Assembly: GCA_963822115.1 (NCBI GenBank)
Contig: CAWGGM010000020.1
Coordinates: forward strand, 310,001 to 374,000
Length of the DNA: 64,000 bases
Source: CAWDXG01 sp963822115
GTDB lineage: Bacteria > Myxococcota_A > Polyangia > Polyangiales > Polyangiaceae
Direction: 5' to 3'
A program made the translations under genes and the position numbers. The notes below the pieces were generated by a model that did not search any database, was not told the origin of the DNA, and saw nothing but the letters and a program-made list of their open reading frames with translations. Within the stretch, counting starts at the first letter, position 1. Every line of letters begins with the position of its first letter. Positions 54,606 to 64,000 of this stretch are shown one piece after another.

Positions 54606-57600
54606 TCAGTTCGCCGAGAGCACGGTCTCCGGCGCGGAGGCCTTCTGGTCGGGCTGGTAGTAGAGGTACACCTTGGCGCCGCCGTCGCTGGCCTTGACGG
54701 GCATGGTCGCCCGCAGGCGGTACTTGAACGTCGTGGTCGAGCCCGGCTGGAGCGCGCTCAGGTACAGGTCGAGCTGCTTGCCGGTCAGCTCGTAGCTGGA
54801 GAGCTGCTTGTTCTGCTTGTACGCGTCGAGGTCCTCGGTGAGCACCGCAAAGCCCGGCGGAATGCCCAGCGTGGCGATCACCATGTTCTGGATGCTGGAG
54901 GTGTTGTTGACGACCTGGACGGTGGCCAGGACCGTGTCGTCGACGGCGAGCGAGGTCTTGTCGTAGCTGATGCTGATCGACAGCGGACCGGACGGATCGG
55001 GCGGAGCGTCGGCCCAGGTCAAGTTGTGCTTGGCCACGAGGTTGTAGCTGACCTTGCCGGTACCGACGAAGGAGAGCTTCACCTGGTGCGAGCCGGTCGT
55101 CGCGAACGACTTCATGTCGACCGTGGTCATCACGTCGGACTTGTCGGCTGTGAGCGAGAGCGTGGAGAAGGGCGTGCCGTCGACGTCGACCTGCAGGCTG
55201 CCCACGGCGCCCTCGGTGCCCTTCTCGGCTGCCAGCAAGAGCGTGCGCAGCGTCCAGACCGTGGCCTGCGTCGAGCCGAAGTTGCCCTGCGGGTCCTTCG
55301 AACTGGTCAGGTAGGTGAGCGCGCCGTCCACGTCGCTCTTGTAGCTGCCGGTCTGGAGCATCGCGTGTGCGACCAGCGCGGTGGCGGTGACCGCGGCGTC
55401 GTTGCCGCCACCGTAGAAGTTGGTCTGCGTGCCGGCCGAGTCCCAGTAGACCTTGTCGCCGTCGACGTGCTTCTTCTGGTCCAGCTGGGAAAGCACGCTG
55501 GTCAGCGCAGGATCGGCCGGCGCGGCCTTGGCGAAGGCGTTGGCGACCAGGCCGAGGGTGTAGGGGTCGTCGTCGGTGCCGAGCTCTGACTTCACGTACG
55601 AAAGAGCCTTCTGCATCTCGGGGCCGGTGTAGTTGTTGTCGGCCAGCGCCCAGAGCGTGAATGCGGTGTTGCGCAGCGTGCTGGTCTTGAACGTGAAGAA
55701 CTCCGACTGGTCGCCCTTCCACGAGCCGTCGGCCTGCTGCTGTCCGACCAGCCAGCTCACGGTGCGTTGCACCATCGCCGGGTCGACCGGCTGCACCTTG
55801 GCCATGTCGGCGAACTCCATCAGACCGAACGCGGTGACGGAGAGGTACGGCGCCGGATCCTGCTCGCCGAACCAGGAGAAGCCGCCGCCCTTGTGCTCGA
55901 AGGTGAGCAGCCGCTGGTAGCCCGCCGAGATCAGGCTCTCGGCCTTGGCCTGGATGGCCGGCGTGATCTGCCCCGTCTGCGTCATGTAGCGGGTCACCAG
56001 CACGTTCGGCCAGGTCGTCGAGGTCGTCTGTTCGAAGCAGCCGTAGGGAACCTGCAGCATGCTGTCCATGCCCGTCACGACCTGCGACAGGAACGCCGGG
56101 TAGACCTCGAGGTACAGCTCGTCGGAGCCGGGCACCGCGTTGGCCGGGAAGCTAGCGTTCTCGGTCACGCTGCCCGCCGCGAGCGAGCCGGAGATCGCCG
56201 TCGGGAACTCCTTGCCGTCCGGTACCACCAGCACCTTGCGCGCCAGCGCGTCCGAAGCGGCGCTACCCGTCGCGGTGACGGTCAGCGTCTGCACGCCGAC
56301 CTGATCGACGCGCACCGGGAAGCGTGCGCCGACCACCTCGCCCGGCCCCACGTCGATGGTCTGCGTGGTCGCGCCGAGCGGCGTGTACCAGGAGCCCGGC
56401 GACAGCACGAGCTTCACCGTCTGTGGCGTCGACAGGTAGTTGTAGACCGCGATCGGGAACGTGACCTCGTCGCCGCGCGTGAGCGTCGCGGGGAAGCTGA
56501 TGTCGGCAAAGAAGTCCTGGAAGACCTTGATGCCGCCCTGTCCGCCGCCGAGCTTGCCGCCCGCCGAGTGCGCCAGCATCGAGACGCGCCACTCGGTGAT
56601 GCTGTCGGCCATGTTCACGTCGATCGTGGCCTTGCCGTCGGGACCGGTGATGATCTCGGGATTGTCGTAGAGCGTCTCGGGGAAATCCTTGCGCACGCGC
56701 GGCCCGGCCGAGCCGTTCGTCGCGCCGCCCGTGCCGCCCGCGCCACCGCTCGCCGTGCCGCCCGCGCCCGCGCCCATGTCGAGCCCGCCGTCGGCAGCGC
56801 CGCCCGGCACGCCGTGGCTCACGTCGATGCCCAGATCGGAATACGGGACGGTGATGTCGGCGTCGTCGGCCGTGCCGGCCTTTTCGTCGGGCCCCCAGGT
56901 GTGCAGCACGATAGACCAACCGTACGAGAGCGAGCGGTTCTCGTAGCGGTTGCCCCAGAAGTCGTAGGCGACGATGGCGTTCTCCAGCCGCTGGTTCAGC
57001 GCCGTGCCGAAGTCGGTTTGCAGGCTCTGGCAGTAGTACTGCTGCGGCGTGCAGCCCTGGGTGGCCAGGTACTGGACCTGCGCCTGCACCACCGGACCCA
57101 GAGCGGTCGCGAGCCGCTTCTCCTCGGCCTTGTAGAACGGCTGGAGGAGGGTCTTTGCCTTGGCCTCGACCTGGCTCCAGCTCGCCAGATGCAGGCCGGT
57201 GAACGATTTCCCGCCGAGCGCGGCCAGCGACGCCTGCGCCTTCTCCTGCGCGGCCTGGGCCTCGGCCGGATCGCTCGAGCGCGTCTTGTCGAACAGCAGA
57301 TCGGAGAGCGAGCCGGGCGGCGCCTGGATCTCGTACTGCGGCTTGGAGTACGCGTCCTCGAGCTCGAAGTAGGTGCTGAGCAGCCCGGGGCGCGCGTCGA
57401 TCAGCGAGAAGACCGCCTGGTCCACCACCTGCACGCCGAGCGCGGCCACGGTCGGATTGCCCTTCTCGTCCTTCACCGAGAAGGTGAGCTTGGCGGGCTG
57501 TCCGGGGCGGTACTGGGCCTTGTCCGTGGTCATGCTCACGGCCAGCGAGGCGTTGGTGCGCGCGAACAGCGTGCGCCCGGCGCGGATCATGTTCCCGTCG

Positions 57601-59508
57601 TTGTCGACGACGTAGGCCTCGACGCGGTTCGTGCCGAGCAGCGCGCTGTCGAGCGGCATCGTGAAGCTGGCCACGCCGCTTTTCACGTCGAGCGTGCGCA
57701 TGTCCACGGCCTGCCCCTCGTTCAGCCAGTCGACGTAGGCATGGGCTTCGGGCTGGTCGACGAAGACCTGCACCTTCACCGTGTCGCCGACGGCGTACAC
57801 GGCCTTGTCGGTGCGGACCAGCACGTGCTCCGTGCCGCTCTGCTCGTCGAAGGTGAACTTCTGCTGCACCGGCGAGCCGCCCACGGGCGTGACCGTCGCC
57901 GCGACGCTCGGGCTGTCACCCGCCGCCGGCGTCCAGCTGACCTCGGCGTAGCCGAAGGCGTCGGTCGTGGCGTCGAGTGTCTGGCTGCCGGCCTGGACCT
58001 TGGCTGCGGCCCCGCTGATGGGCGCGCCGAGCGGATCGCTGACGAACAGCTGCAGGTGATTGGCCACGCCCGGCACCAGAGCAGTTGCTTCCGGTACCAC
58101 CACCACGTGCACCGGACTCTGCGCGACGGTGAACGGCGTCTCCTTCTGCACCTGCTGCCCTGCGGTGTCGACTACCGTAGCGCGCACGTACAGAAGCGCG
58201 TTGCCCTGTTCGAGCGGCAGTCCGACCAGGCTATTGGGCAGCTGCAGCGAGAAGCTCATCTGTCCGTTGCCGTCGGTCTTGCCGACGATCTTCTGGAACA
58301 CCGTCTCGCCCACGTCGATGCGGATGCCTTCCAGGGTGACGTCCGCATTCGCGACGGGTTTGCCGAAGAAGTAGCCCGCGTCGAGCGTGCCCTTGAGCGT
58401 GTCGCCGGGGCCGTACCACGTGCGGTCGACGCTCACGCCCACGTTGAACTTCGGCAGGGCATAGTGCGACACGTTCACCGTCTTTTCGGTGGTCGTCTTG
58501 TCGACAATCGCGCGCACCTTGAACGTGCCCATGTTCAGGATGCGGCCCAGGGTGAAGTCCGTAGCGGCGATGCCGTAGCTGTCGGTGGACAGATCGCGCT
58601 TGAAGATCTTGTTGCCCTTGCCGTCCTCGACCTCGAACGTGACCGGCTTGTTCACGAGCGGCGTGTTCTGCGGCGGAGCCAGCGCGAGCGCGCGCAGGTG
58701 GATGGTCTGGCCGGGCTGGTAGATGGGCTTGTCGGTGGTGAGCAGCACCTTGCGCCCCGGCTCGGCCACGTCGACGCCGCCGGCCAGGCTCTCGCTCGGT
58801 GCTCTCGGCGTTGGTGCGGGCCAGCACGGTGAAGTTGCCGGTCTGCTGGAGCTGGATCGGGATCACCGCGTCGCCCAGCGAGTCGGTGGTGGCGGAGTGC
58901 TGCTCGACGACCTTGTTGCCCTGCTGGATCACGAGCGAGACCGGCTGGTTCGCGCGCGGCGCGCGCGTGAAGGGGTTCTGCGCGTGGATGCGGTACGACG
59001 CGCTCTTGCCCTTGGACAGCGTCTCTGGTCCGTCGAGCTGGAGCTCGTACGGCGACATCACGCGCAACAGGCTCGTAGTGATGCGCAGGCCTTTCGCGGA
59101 GCCGTCGTCGATCCTGAGATTGTCGCGCACCCAGTCGGCCTGGGTAGTCACGCCTGCCGGCACCTCGAACGATGCCGACAGGTTCGCGGTCTTGCCGGCC
59201 GGGATGTTGTAGCTGGCGGCGGTGCTCGCGATAACCTTGGACCCGTCCACGCTGCGCAGCGAGACGTTCAGCTTGCCCGCCGCGTCGCTCAGCGCCTGGA
59301 CAGGGATGACGATGTCGACATGGCTGGAGTCGGCGGTTCCGACCAGCTTGGCCTCGTCGATGCGGATGGTTCCGTTGGAGGGATGATCGCCGCCCGGGCC
59401 CGGGTTGGTGCCGGGCGAGCCGGAACAACCGCCGGCCGCCACCGCTACCAGCGCGGTCAGCGCCGCGATCCGTCGCAGGCGTTTCCACGCCCCATTTCGA
59501 GTCGACAT
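54606..59508 (-). CDS. Alpha-2-macroglobulin-like lipoprotein, interrupted by a one-base frameshift
   Basis: Restored length is about 1630 aa. ATG 59508 starts a lipoprotein signal (LRRIAALTALVAVAAGGC) after a GGGGAGAAACTC leader. MG-type beta domains follow (KVLLTTDKPIYQPGQTIHLRALAL is typical). A Gly-rich bait-like linker lies near 56.75 kb. The thioester motif PYGCFEQTTSTTWPN is intact, followed by an alpha-helical TED domain and a receptor-like C-terminal domain. Bacterial A2Ms trap host or competitor proteases in the periplasm. Reading frames change near 58800 (NAESTE to SLAGGVDVAEPGRK), consistent with one extra base. The PBP1C partner gene seen elsewhere is not adjacent. Confidence 0.82.
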
Positions 59509-59729
59509 GAGTTTCTCCCCGGATTTCCCGCGCGGTGTGCCGCGCGCAAGAGTCTCGTAGAACCAGGGATCCAAGTTCCGTGCCGCACAAATAACCCGCG
59601 TGGATCCGCTGGTCTGTGCTCCAGGGGGGGTGACCCGCGGGGGCTGGCTGGCACACTCCGGCACAGCTTGCGTTCGCGGAGCTTGCACCCGCCGGCTTGG
59701 CTTCCCTATGGTGGTGGGGCGAGCGCAAT

Positions 59730-60587
59730 ATGAACCAGCCTGGATTCGAGCAGGGCCCGTTGCCCACGTTGCCGCCTTCGCCCCCCAAACGTTCCAGCGC
59801 TCCCGTGATCATCGCGGCGATTGCCGGTCTGGTCGTCGGCGGTGCGCTGACGGCGATCCTGATGGTGCTGTTGCGTTCGCCAGCGCCGGTGGCGAAACCT
59901 GCCGCGTCGGCCAGCGCGAAGCCGCCGCCGCCATCGAGCGCGTCGGCGAGCGCCGCAGCGCCGGAGCTCACGCTCGAAGAGCGGGCGGCGCAGGGCGACA
60001 AGGACGCGGTAGCAGAGCTGCAGAAGCTCCCTCGCGCTCAGCGCACGGCGGAGCAGGATCTGGCGCTGGCCAGCGCGCGAAGAGTCCAGAAGAAGAAGGA
60101 GATCGACCAGCTTGGTCGCAAGATCAAGCTGGTGCCGAAGTTCGGTCGCGCGCGCGCGACCAAGAAGAAGATCAGGGAGCTGGCGGCGGATCGCGAGGTG
60201 GGCGACTACATGTTGTCGACGCTTGCCAAGCTGCCCGGACCCGTCGGGCCGGATCTTCTGTACTCCATCTGGGCGCACACGCACCGCAAGACGGACACGA
60301 CCGAGCTGGCCGAGCAGCTGCTGTACAGCAAGGACGTTCGTTCCAAGGTCTCCGAGCCGCTGTCCATCGCGCTCGACCTGCGCACCGAGAAGGACTGCAA
60401 CAAGATGTCCAAGCTGCTCGAGCGCGCGGAGCAGAAGGGTGACCGCCGCTCGCTCGTGCCGATCCTCAAGCTGAACGTGAAGCGCGGTTGCGGCCCGAAG
60501 AAGATCGCCGACTGCTGGGCGTGCCTGCGCAAGACGACGCTCATCAAGGACTCGATCAAGGCCGTGAACAAGAACCCGGCGCCCTGA
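59730..60587 (+). CDS. Single-TM protein with Cys-containing C-terminal domain, conserved in Polyangia
   Basis: A 285-aa protein. A short Pro-rich cytosolic N terminus precedes one membrane helix (APVIIAAIAGLVVGGALTAILMVLL). An Ala/Pro/Ser linker and a helical domain with a C-terminal Cys group (RGCGPKKIADCWACLRK) follow. The helical part has HEAT-like spacing (VGDYMLSTLAKLPGPVGPDLLYSIW). The function is unknown. ATG 59730 is chosen because Pro-rich family sequence starts there. Confidence 0.6.
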   Translation: MNQPGFEQGPLPTLPPSPPKRSSAPVIIAAIAGLVVGGALTAILMVLLRSPAPVAKPAASASAKPPPPSSASASAAAPELTLEERAAQGDKDAVAELQKLPRAQRTAEQDLALASARRVQKKKEIDQLGRKIKLVPKFGRARATKKKIRELAADREVGDYMLSTLAKLPGPVGPDLLYSIWAHTHRKTDTTELAEQLLYSKDVRSKVSEPLSIALDLRTEKDCNKMSKLLERAEQKGDRRSLVPILKLNVKRGCGPKKIADCWACLRKTTLIKDSIKAVNKNPAP

Positions 60588-60598
60588 GTCCCGGGCGC
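60579..60598. terminator. GC hairpin spanning a stop codon
   Basis: GCGCCC (60579-60584) pairs with GGGCGC (60593-60598) around the TGA stop. No T-run follows, so terminator function is uncertain. Confidence 0.3.
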
Positions 60599-60758
60599 TG
60601 GACGTAGTAGCGGTTCCGATACTGCGCCGTGTCAGGGCGCGAAGGCCCTGCATCCAGCGGATACAGGTGGTTGGGGGCCAACGTGCTGGCGTGATCTGAC
60701 GTCATGCTAGCGTCCGTCCCACACGCTACTCGTTGGGGGACGCCAGGGAGACGGGAAG

Positions 60759-60974
60759 ATGCCGCGCGAATGCCCCAACATGAAACGTTGTCCGATGTTC
60801 GAGCTGTTCTCGCTGCCGGGGACACTCGCGGCGTTCAAGATCAACTACTGCACGTCCGACTACGAGCGCTGCAAGCGCTACGAGATGGTCAACCAGGGCA
60901 AGCCAGTACCGGTCAACCTGATGCCGAACGGCGCGACGTTGCGCAAGGCCGTCGCCGAGACCGAAGAGTCCTGA
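60759..60974 (+). CDS. Small four-Cys protein
   Basis: A 71-aa protein: CPNMKRCPMF, YCTSDYERCKRY, then GKPVPVNLMPNG. The two Cys pairs suggest a metal site. Similar short proteins occur in many Deltaproteobacteria and Myxococcota without an assigned role. A purine-rich GACGGGAAG precedes ATG 60759. Confidence 0.65.
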   Translation: MPRECPNMKRCPMFELFSLPGTLAAFKINYCTSDYERCKRYEMVNQGKPVPVNLMPNGATLRKAVAETEES

Positions 60975-60978
60975 GCTC

Positions 60979-62253
<1,275 letters not shown>

Positions 62254-62475
62254 CTACGCGATGTCCAGCGCGCCGGCGTCCTCGAAGATGCGCAGCGCAA
62301 CGTCGCGCCGGTTGTCGGTCACCACCTGTACGCGCACGCTTCCGTCCGGATAGGGATCGCCCTCGCGCGCCGTGGCGCTGACCGTGATCTGCTCCGGCTT
62401 GAAGTGGTGCTCGAGCAGCGCATCGACGGCGCGGTCGGCCTTCGAGTGGTCGGAGAACAGGGCCACGATGGTCAC
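62254..62475 (-). CDS. Small YflT/GsiB-like stress protein domain
   Basis: A 73-aa protein (VTIVALFSDHSKADRAVDALL, then HHFKPEQITVSATARE, RVQVVTDNRRDVALRIFEDAGA). It resembles the short 'heat-induced stress protein' (YflT-type) domain found in many bacteria. GTG 62475 fits the family start. It is directly followed by the MFS gene, so the two form an operon. Confidence 0.65.
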   Translation of the reverse strand: MTIVALFSDHSKADRAVDALLEHHFKPEQITVSATAREGDPYPDGSVRVQVVTDNRRDVALRIFEDAGALDIA

Positions 62476-62556
62476 GGCCCCATCATAGCCCGCCCTCTGC
62501 GTCAGCATGACATCGATCAAGGCGGGCCCCGACGCGCGCCGGTAGCCTCCGCCGCC

Positions 62557-63594
62557 ATGTCGAACCGCTTGCTGCGTCGCCTGACGGCCGCCGCGCTGCT
62601 GCTGGCGCTGGGCATCATCATGCTGGGCGCGTGGGTGCGCTTGAACGACGCGGGGCTGGGCTGCCCGGACTGGCCGGGCTGCTACGGGCACGCGCTGGTG
62701 CAGCCGGGCGCGGGCGTGGTGCCGGCCAAGGCGTGGAAGGAGATGATCCACCGCTACTTCGCGGGCAGCTTCGGCCTGCTGGTGATGGTGCTGGCGGTGA
62801 TCGCGTGGCGGCGCGGCAAGGGGCGCGAGCGCTGGCTCCTGCCGCTGGCGGTGGTGATGGTCATCTTCCAGGCTGCGCTCGGCGCGTGGACCGTCACCAT
62901 GAAGCTCGAGCCGGCGGTGGTGATGGGGCATCTGCTCGGCGGCTTCACCATGGCCGTGCTGCTCTGGCTGACCTGGCTCGCCCTCATCGGCTCGCGACCG
63001 GTGGGCGGAGCGTCACGCGGGCTCGTTCTGCTCTCGCGCGTGGCGCTGGGCGTGGTCATCGTGCAGGTGATTCTCGGCGGCTGGACCAGCGCGAACTACG
63101 CGGCGCTGGCATGCCCGGACTTCCCCCTGTGCCGTGGCAGCTGGTGGCCGCACGCGAACTTCGCCGCGGCGTTCGTGCCCTGGCACAAGCTGGGCGTGAG
63201 CTACGAGTACGGCGTGCTGGGCGGACCGGCCCGCGTAGCGATCCAGCTCGTGCATCGCATCGGCGCGGTCGTCACGGCAATCGTGGTAGGCGCATTGGCA
63301 GTGCGCTGCCTGGCGAGCGGGCGCCCGCGGCTCAAGCGCAGCGGCGGCATGCTGCTGGCACTGCTCTGCCTGCAGATCGCGCTCGGCATCGGCAACGTGC
63401 TGCTCGGTCTGCCGCTACCGATCGCCGTGATGCACAACGGCGTGGCGGCGCTGCTCGTGCTCGCCGTCGTGTATCATGCGGACGTGTTGCGAGCGGGCGT
63501 GGACGTCTCTGAAGCGTCGGCGGTTGCGCCGTCGCCCGAATCCGCCGCGGGAGCCTCCGACTCTGCTGCGTCGGAGCCTGCCGCGGCCGGATGA
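62557..63594 (+). CDS. ctaA: Heme A synthase (COX15/CtaA)
   Basis: A 345-aa protein with eight membrane helices. Conserved His are in HRYFAGSFG, VMGHLLGG, LVHRIGA and MHNGVAA. Two extracytoplasmic Cys pairs (CPDWPGC and CPDFPLC) match the CtaA disulphide loops. The enzyme oxidises heme O to heme A for cytochrome oxidase. No cytochrome oxidase genes are next to it. The last ~35 residues are Ala/Ser/Glu-rich and overlap the CHAD gene on the opposite strand by 121 bp. Confidence 0.92.
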   Translation: MSNRLLRRLTAAALLLALGIIMLGAWVRLNDAGLGCPDWPGCYGHALVQPGAGVVPAKAWKEMIHRYFAGSFGLLVMVLAVIAWRRGKGRERWLLPLAVVMVIFQAALGAWTVTMKLEPAVVMGHLLGGFTMAVLLWLTWLALIGSRPVGGASRGLVLLSRVALGVVIVQVILGGWTSANYAALACPDFPLCRGSWWPHANFAAAFVPWHKLGVSYEYGVLGGPARVAIQLVHRIGAVVTAIVVGALAVRCLASGRPRLKRSGGMLLALLCLQIALGIGNVLLGLPLPIAVMHNGVAALLVLAVVYHADVLRAGVDVSEASAVAPSPESAAGASDSAASEPAAAG

Positions 63595-64000
63595 GCCTTC
63601 CATGCCCTGAAGTAGCCGCCGAAGCGCCGCACCAGGTGCTTCGGCCGCTCCGCGTAGATGCGCCGCCCGATGTGGCGGGCCTCGGCGCGTAGCTCGCGCT
63701 CGCGCTGATCGACCAGCTGTAGCAGGCGATCGACGCGCAGATCGGCAGCGAGCGACGGCGGCAGCGCGCGCAGCACGCCGCGCAGCTCGCCCAGATCGTG
63801 ATCGTCGCCGAGCAGCTCGGCGAGCTCGGCCAGCGCGCGGCGCCGCGCCTGCATCGGGTTCGGCCAGATCTCCTGAAGCAGTCTGACGTGGTACCAGTGG
63901 TACTTCACGCGCTTGCGCCACTCGTGGAAGCTCTCGGTGCTGGGCTCTGCGTACGCGCGCTTGAACGCCTTGTGTCCACGCGCGTACGTCTTGCCCAGGC
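63474..64000 (-). CDS. CHAD-domain protein, N-terminal part outside window
   Basis: The frame is open to the window edge: YARGHKAFKRAYAEPSTESFHEWRKRVKYHWYHVRLL is the CHAD signature with conserved His/Arg/Lys, followed by LLGDDHDLGELRGVL. CHAD domains bind polyphosphate. The C-terminal ~40 residues are low complexity and overlap the ctaA 3' end. The protein start lies beyond 64000. Confidence 0.85.
   Translation of the reverse strand, partial: LGKTYARGHKAFKRAYAEPSTESFHEWRKRVKYHWYHVRLLQEIWPNPMQARRRALAELAELLGDDHDLGELRGVLRALPPSLAADLRVDRLLQLVDQRERELRAEARHIGRRIYAERPKHLVRRFGGYFRAWKAHPAAAGSDAAESEAPAADSGDGATADASETSTPARNTSA

Overview
The window is high-G+C bacterial chromosome. Several features point to a myxobacterium, most likely class Polyangia (Myxococcota). 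These are the abundant Gly/Ser-rich lipoproteins, a Ser/Thr kinase with an N-terminal zinc ribbon, a type-3-thrombospondin-repeat protein, a GspE-N/HEAT-repeat protein, and many GTG/TTG starts. That placement is inferred from gene families; no rRNA or tRNA is present. At least five single-base frameshifts interrupt otherwise intact genes (about 18.72, 53.81, 58.80, 61.32 and 61.37 kb). Part of the sequence may therefore carry assembly indels, and any broken gene should be read with that in mind.

0-11 kb: a 5'-truncated glycerol kinase, a UPF0158 protein, a SurA-like secreted protein and a GtrA protein come first. Then comes an aerobic benzoyl-CoA (box) locus: boxC-boxB divergent from boxR, with a near-consensus promoter and an imperfect palindrome between them. 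A YkgJ-type protein and a Cys-rich lipoprotein follow. The cyclic-di-AMP operon folP-cdaA-cdaR (minus strand) is divergent from a PgpH-like 7TM-HD phosphodiesterase, so synthase and hydrolase share one 225-bp intergenic region.

11.6-35 kb: mostly housekeeping and conserved myxobacterial genes. They include an acyl-CoA dehydrogenase with Asp at the usual catalytic Glu, an aminopeptidase P, a NamZ-type muramidase, an NtrC-type regulator split by a frameshift, a FecR/Fn3-like protein and a Ser/Thr kinase. Also here are a 1019-aa GspE-N/GAF/HEAT protein, an enoyl-CoA hydratase, an extensin-like peptidase, a uracil-DNA glycosylase, two membrane proteins, a VapBC pair, recA and comM.

35.8-49.8 kb: the accessory and most unusual region. 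A 1.3-kb piece of comM with its upstream region is repeated 8285 bp downstream as a truncated copy, and a third much-eroded remnant follows. Between and after these lie a secreted trypsin-like protease with TSP3 repeats, lipoproteins, an in-frame collapsed copy of the protease gene tail, and two paralogous low-complexity lipoproteins, one with a G10 tract inside its signal peptide. The comM core is identical over 917 bp, which suggests recent gene conversion. Two matching promoter-like elements, each with an 18-bp near-palindrome, face inward at 37.2 and 49.7 kb. They precede a winged-helix protein and an alpha-oxoamine-synthase/FemAB-like fusion enzyme.

50-64 kb: a GNAT enzyme, an acid-phosphatase-like lipoprotein, a Crp/Fnr regulator and a frameshifted lipoprotein precede a large alpha-2-macroglobulin-like lipoprotein (thioester motif present, one frameshift). 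Then come small conserved proteins, an Atg22-like MFS transporter, a heme A synthase and the start of a CHAD protein that runs off the window.
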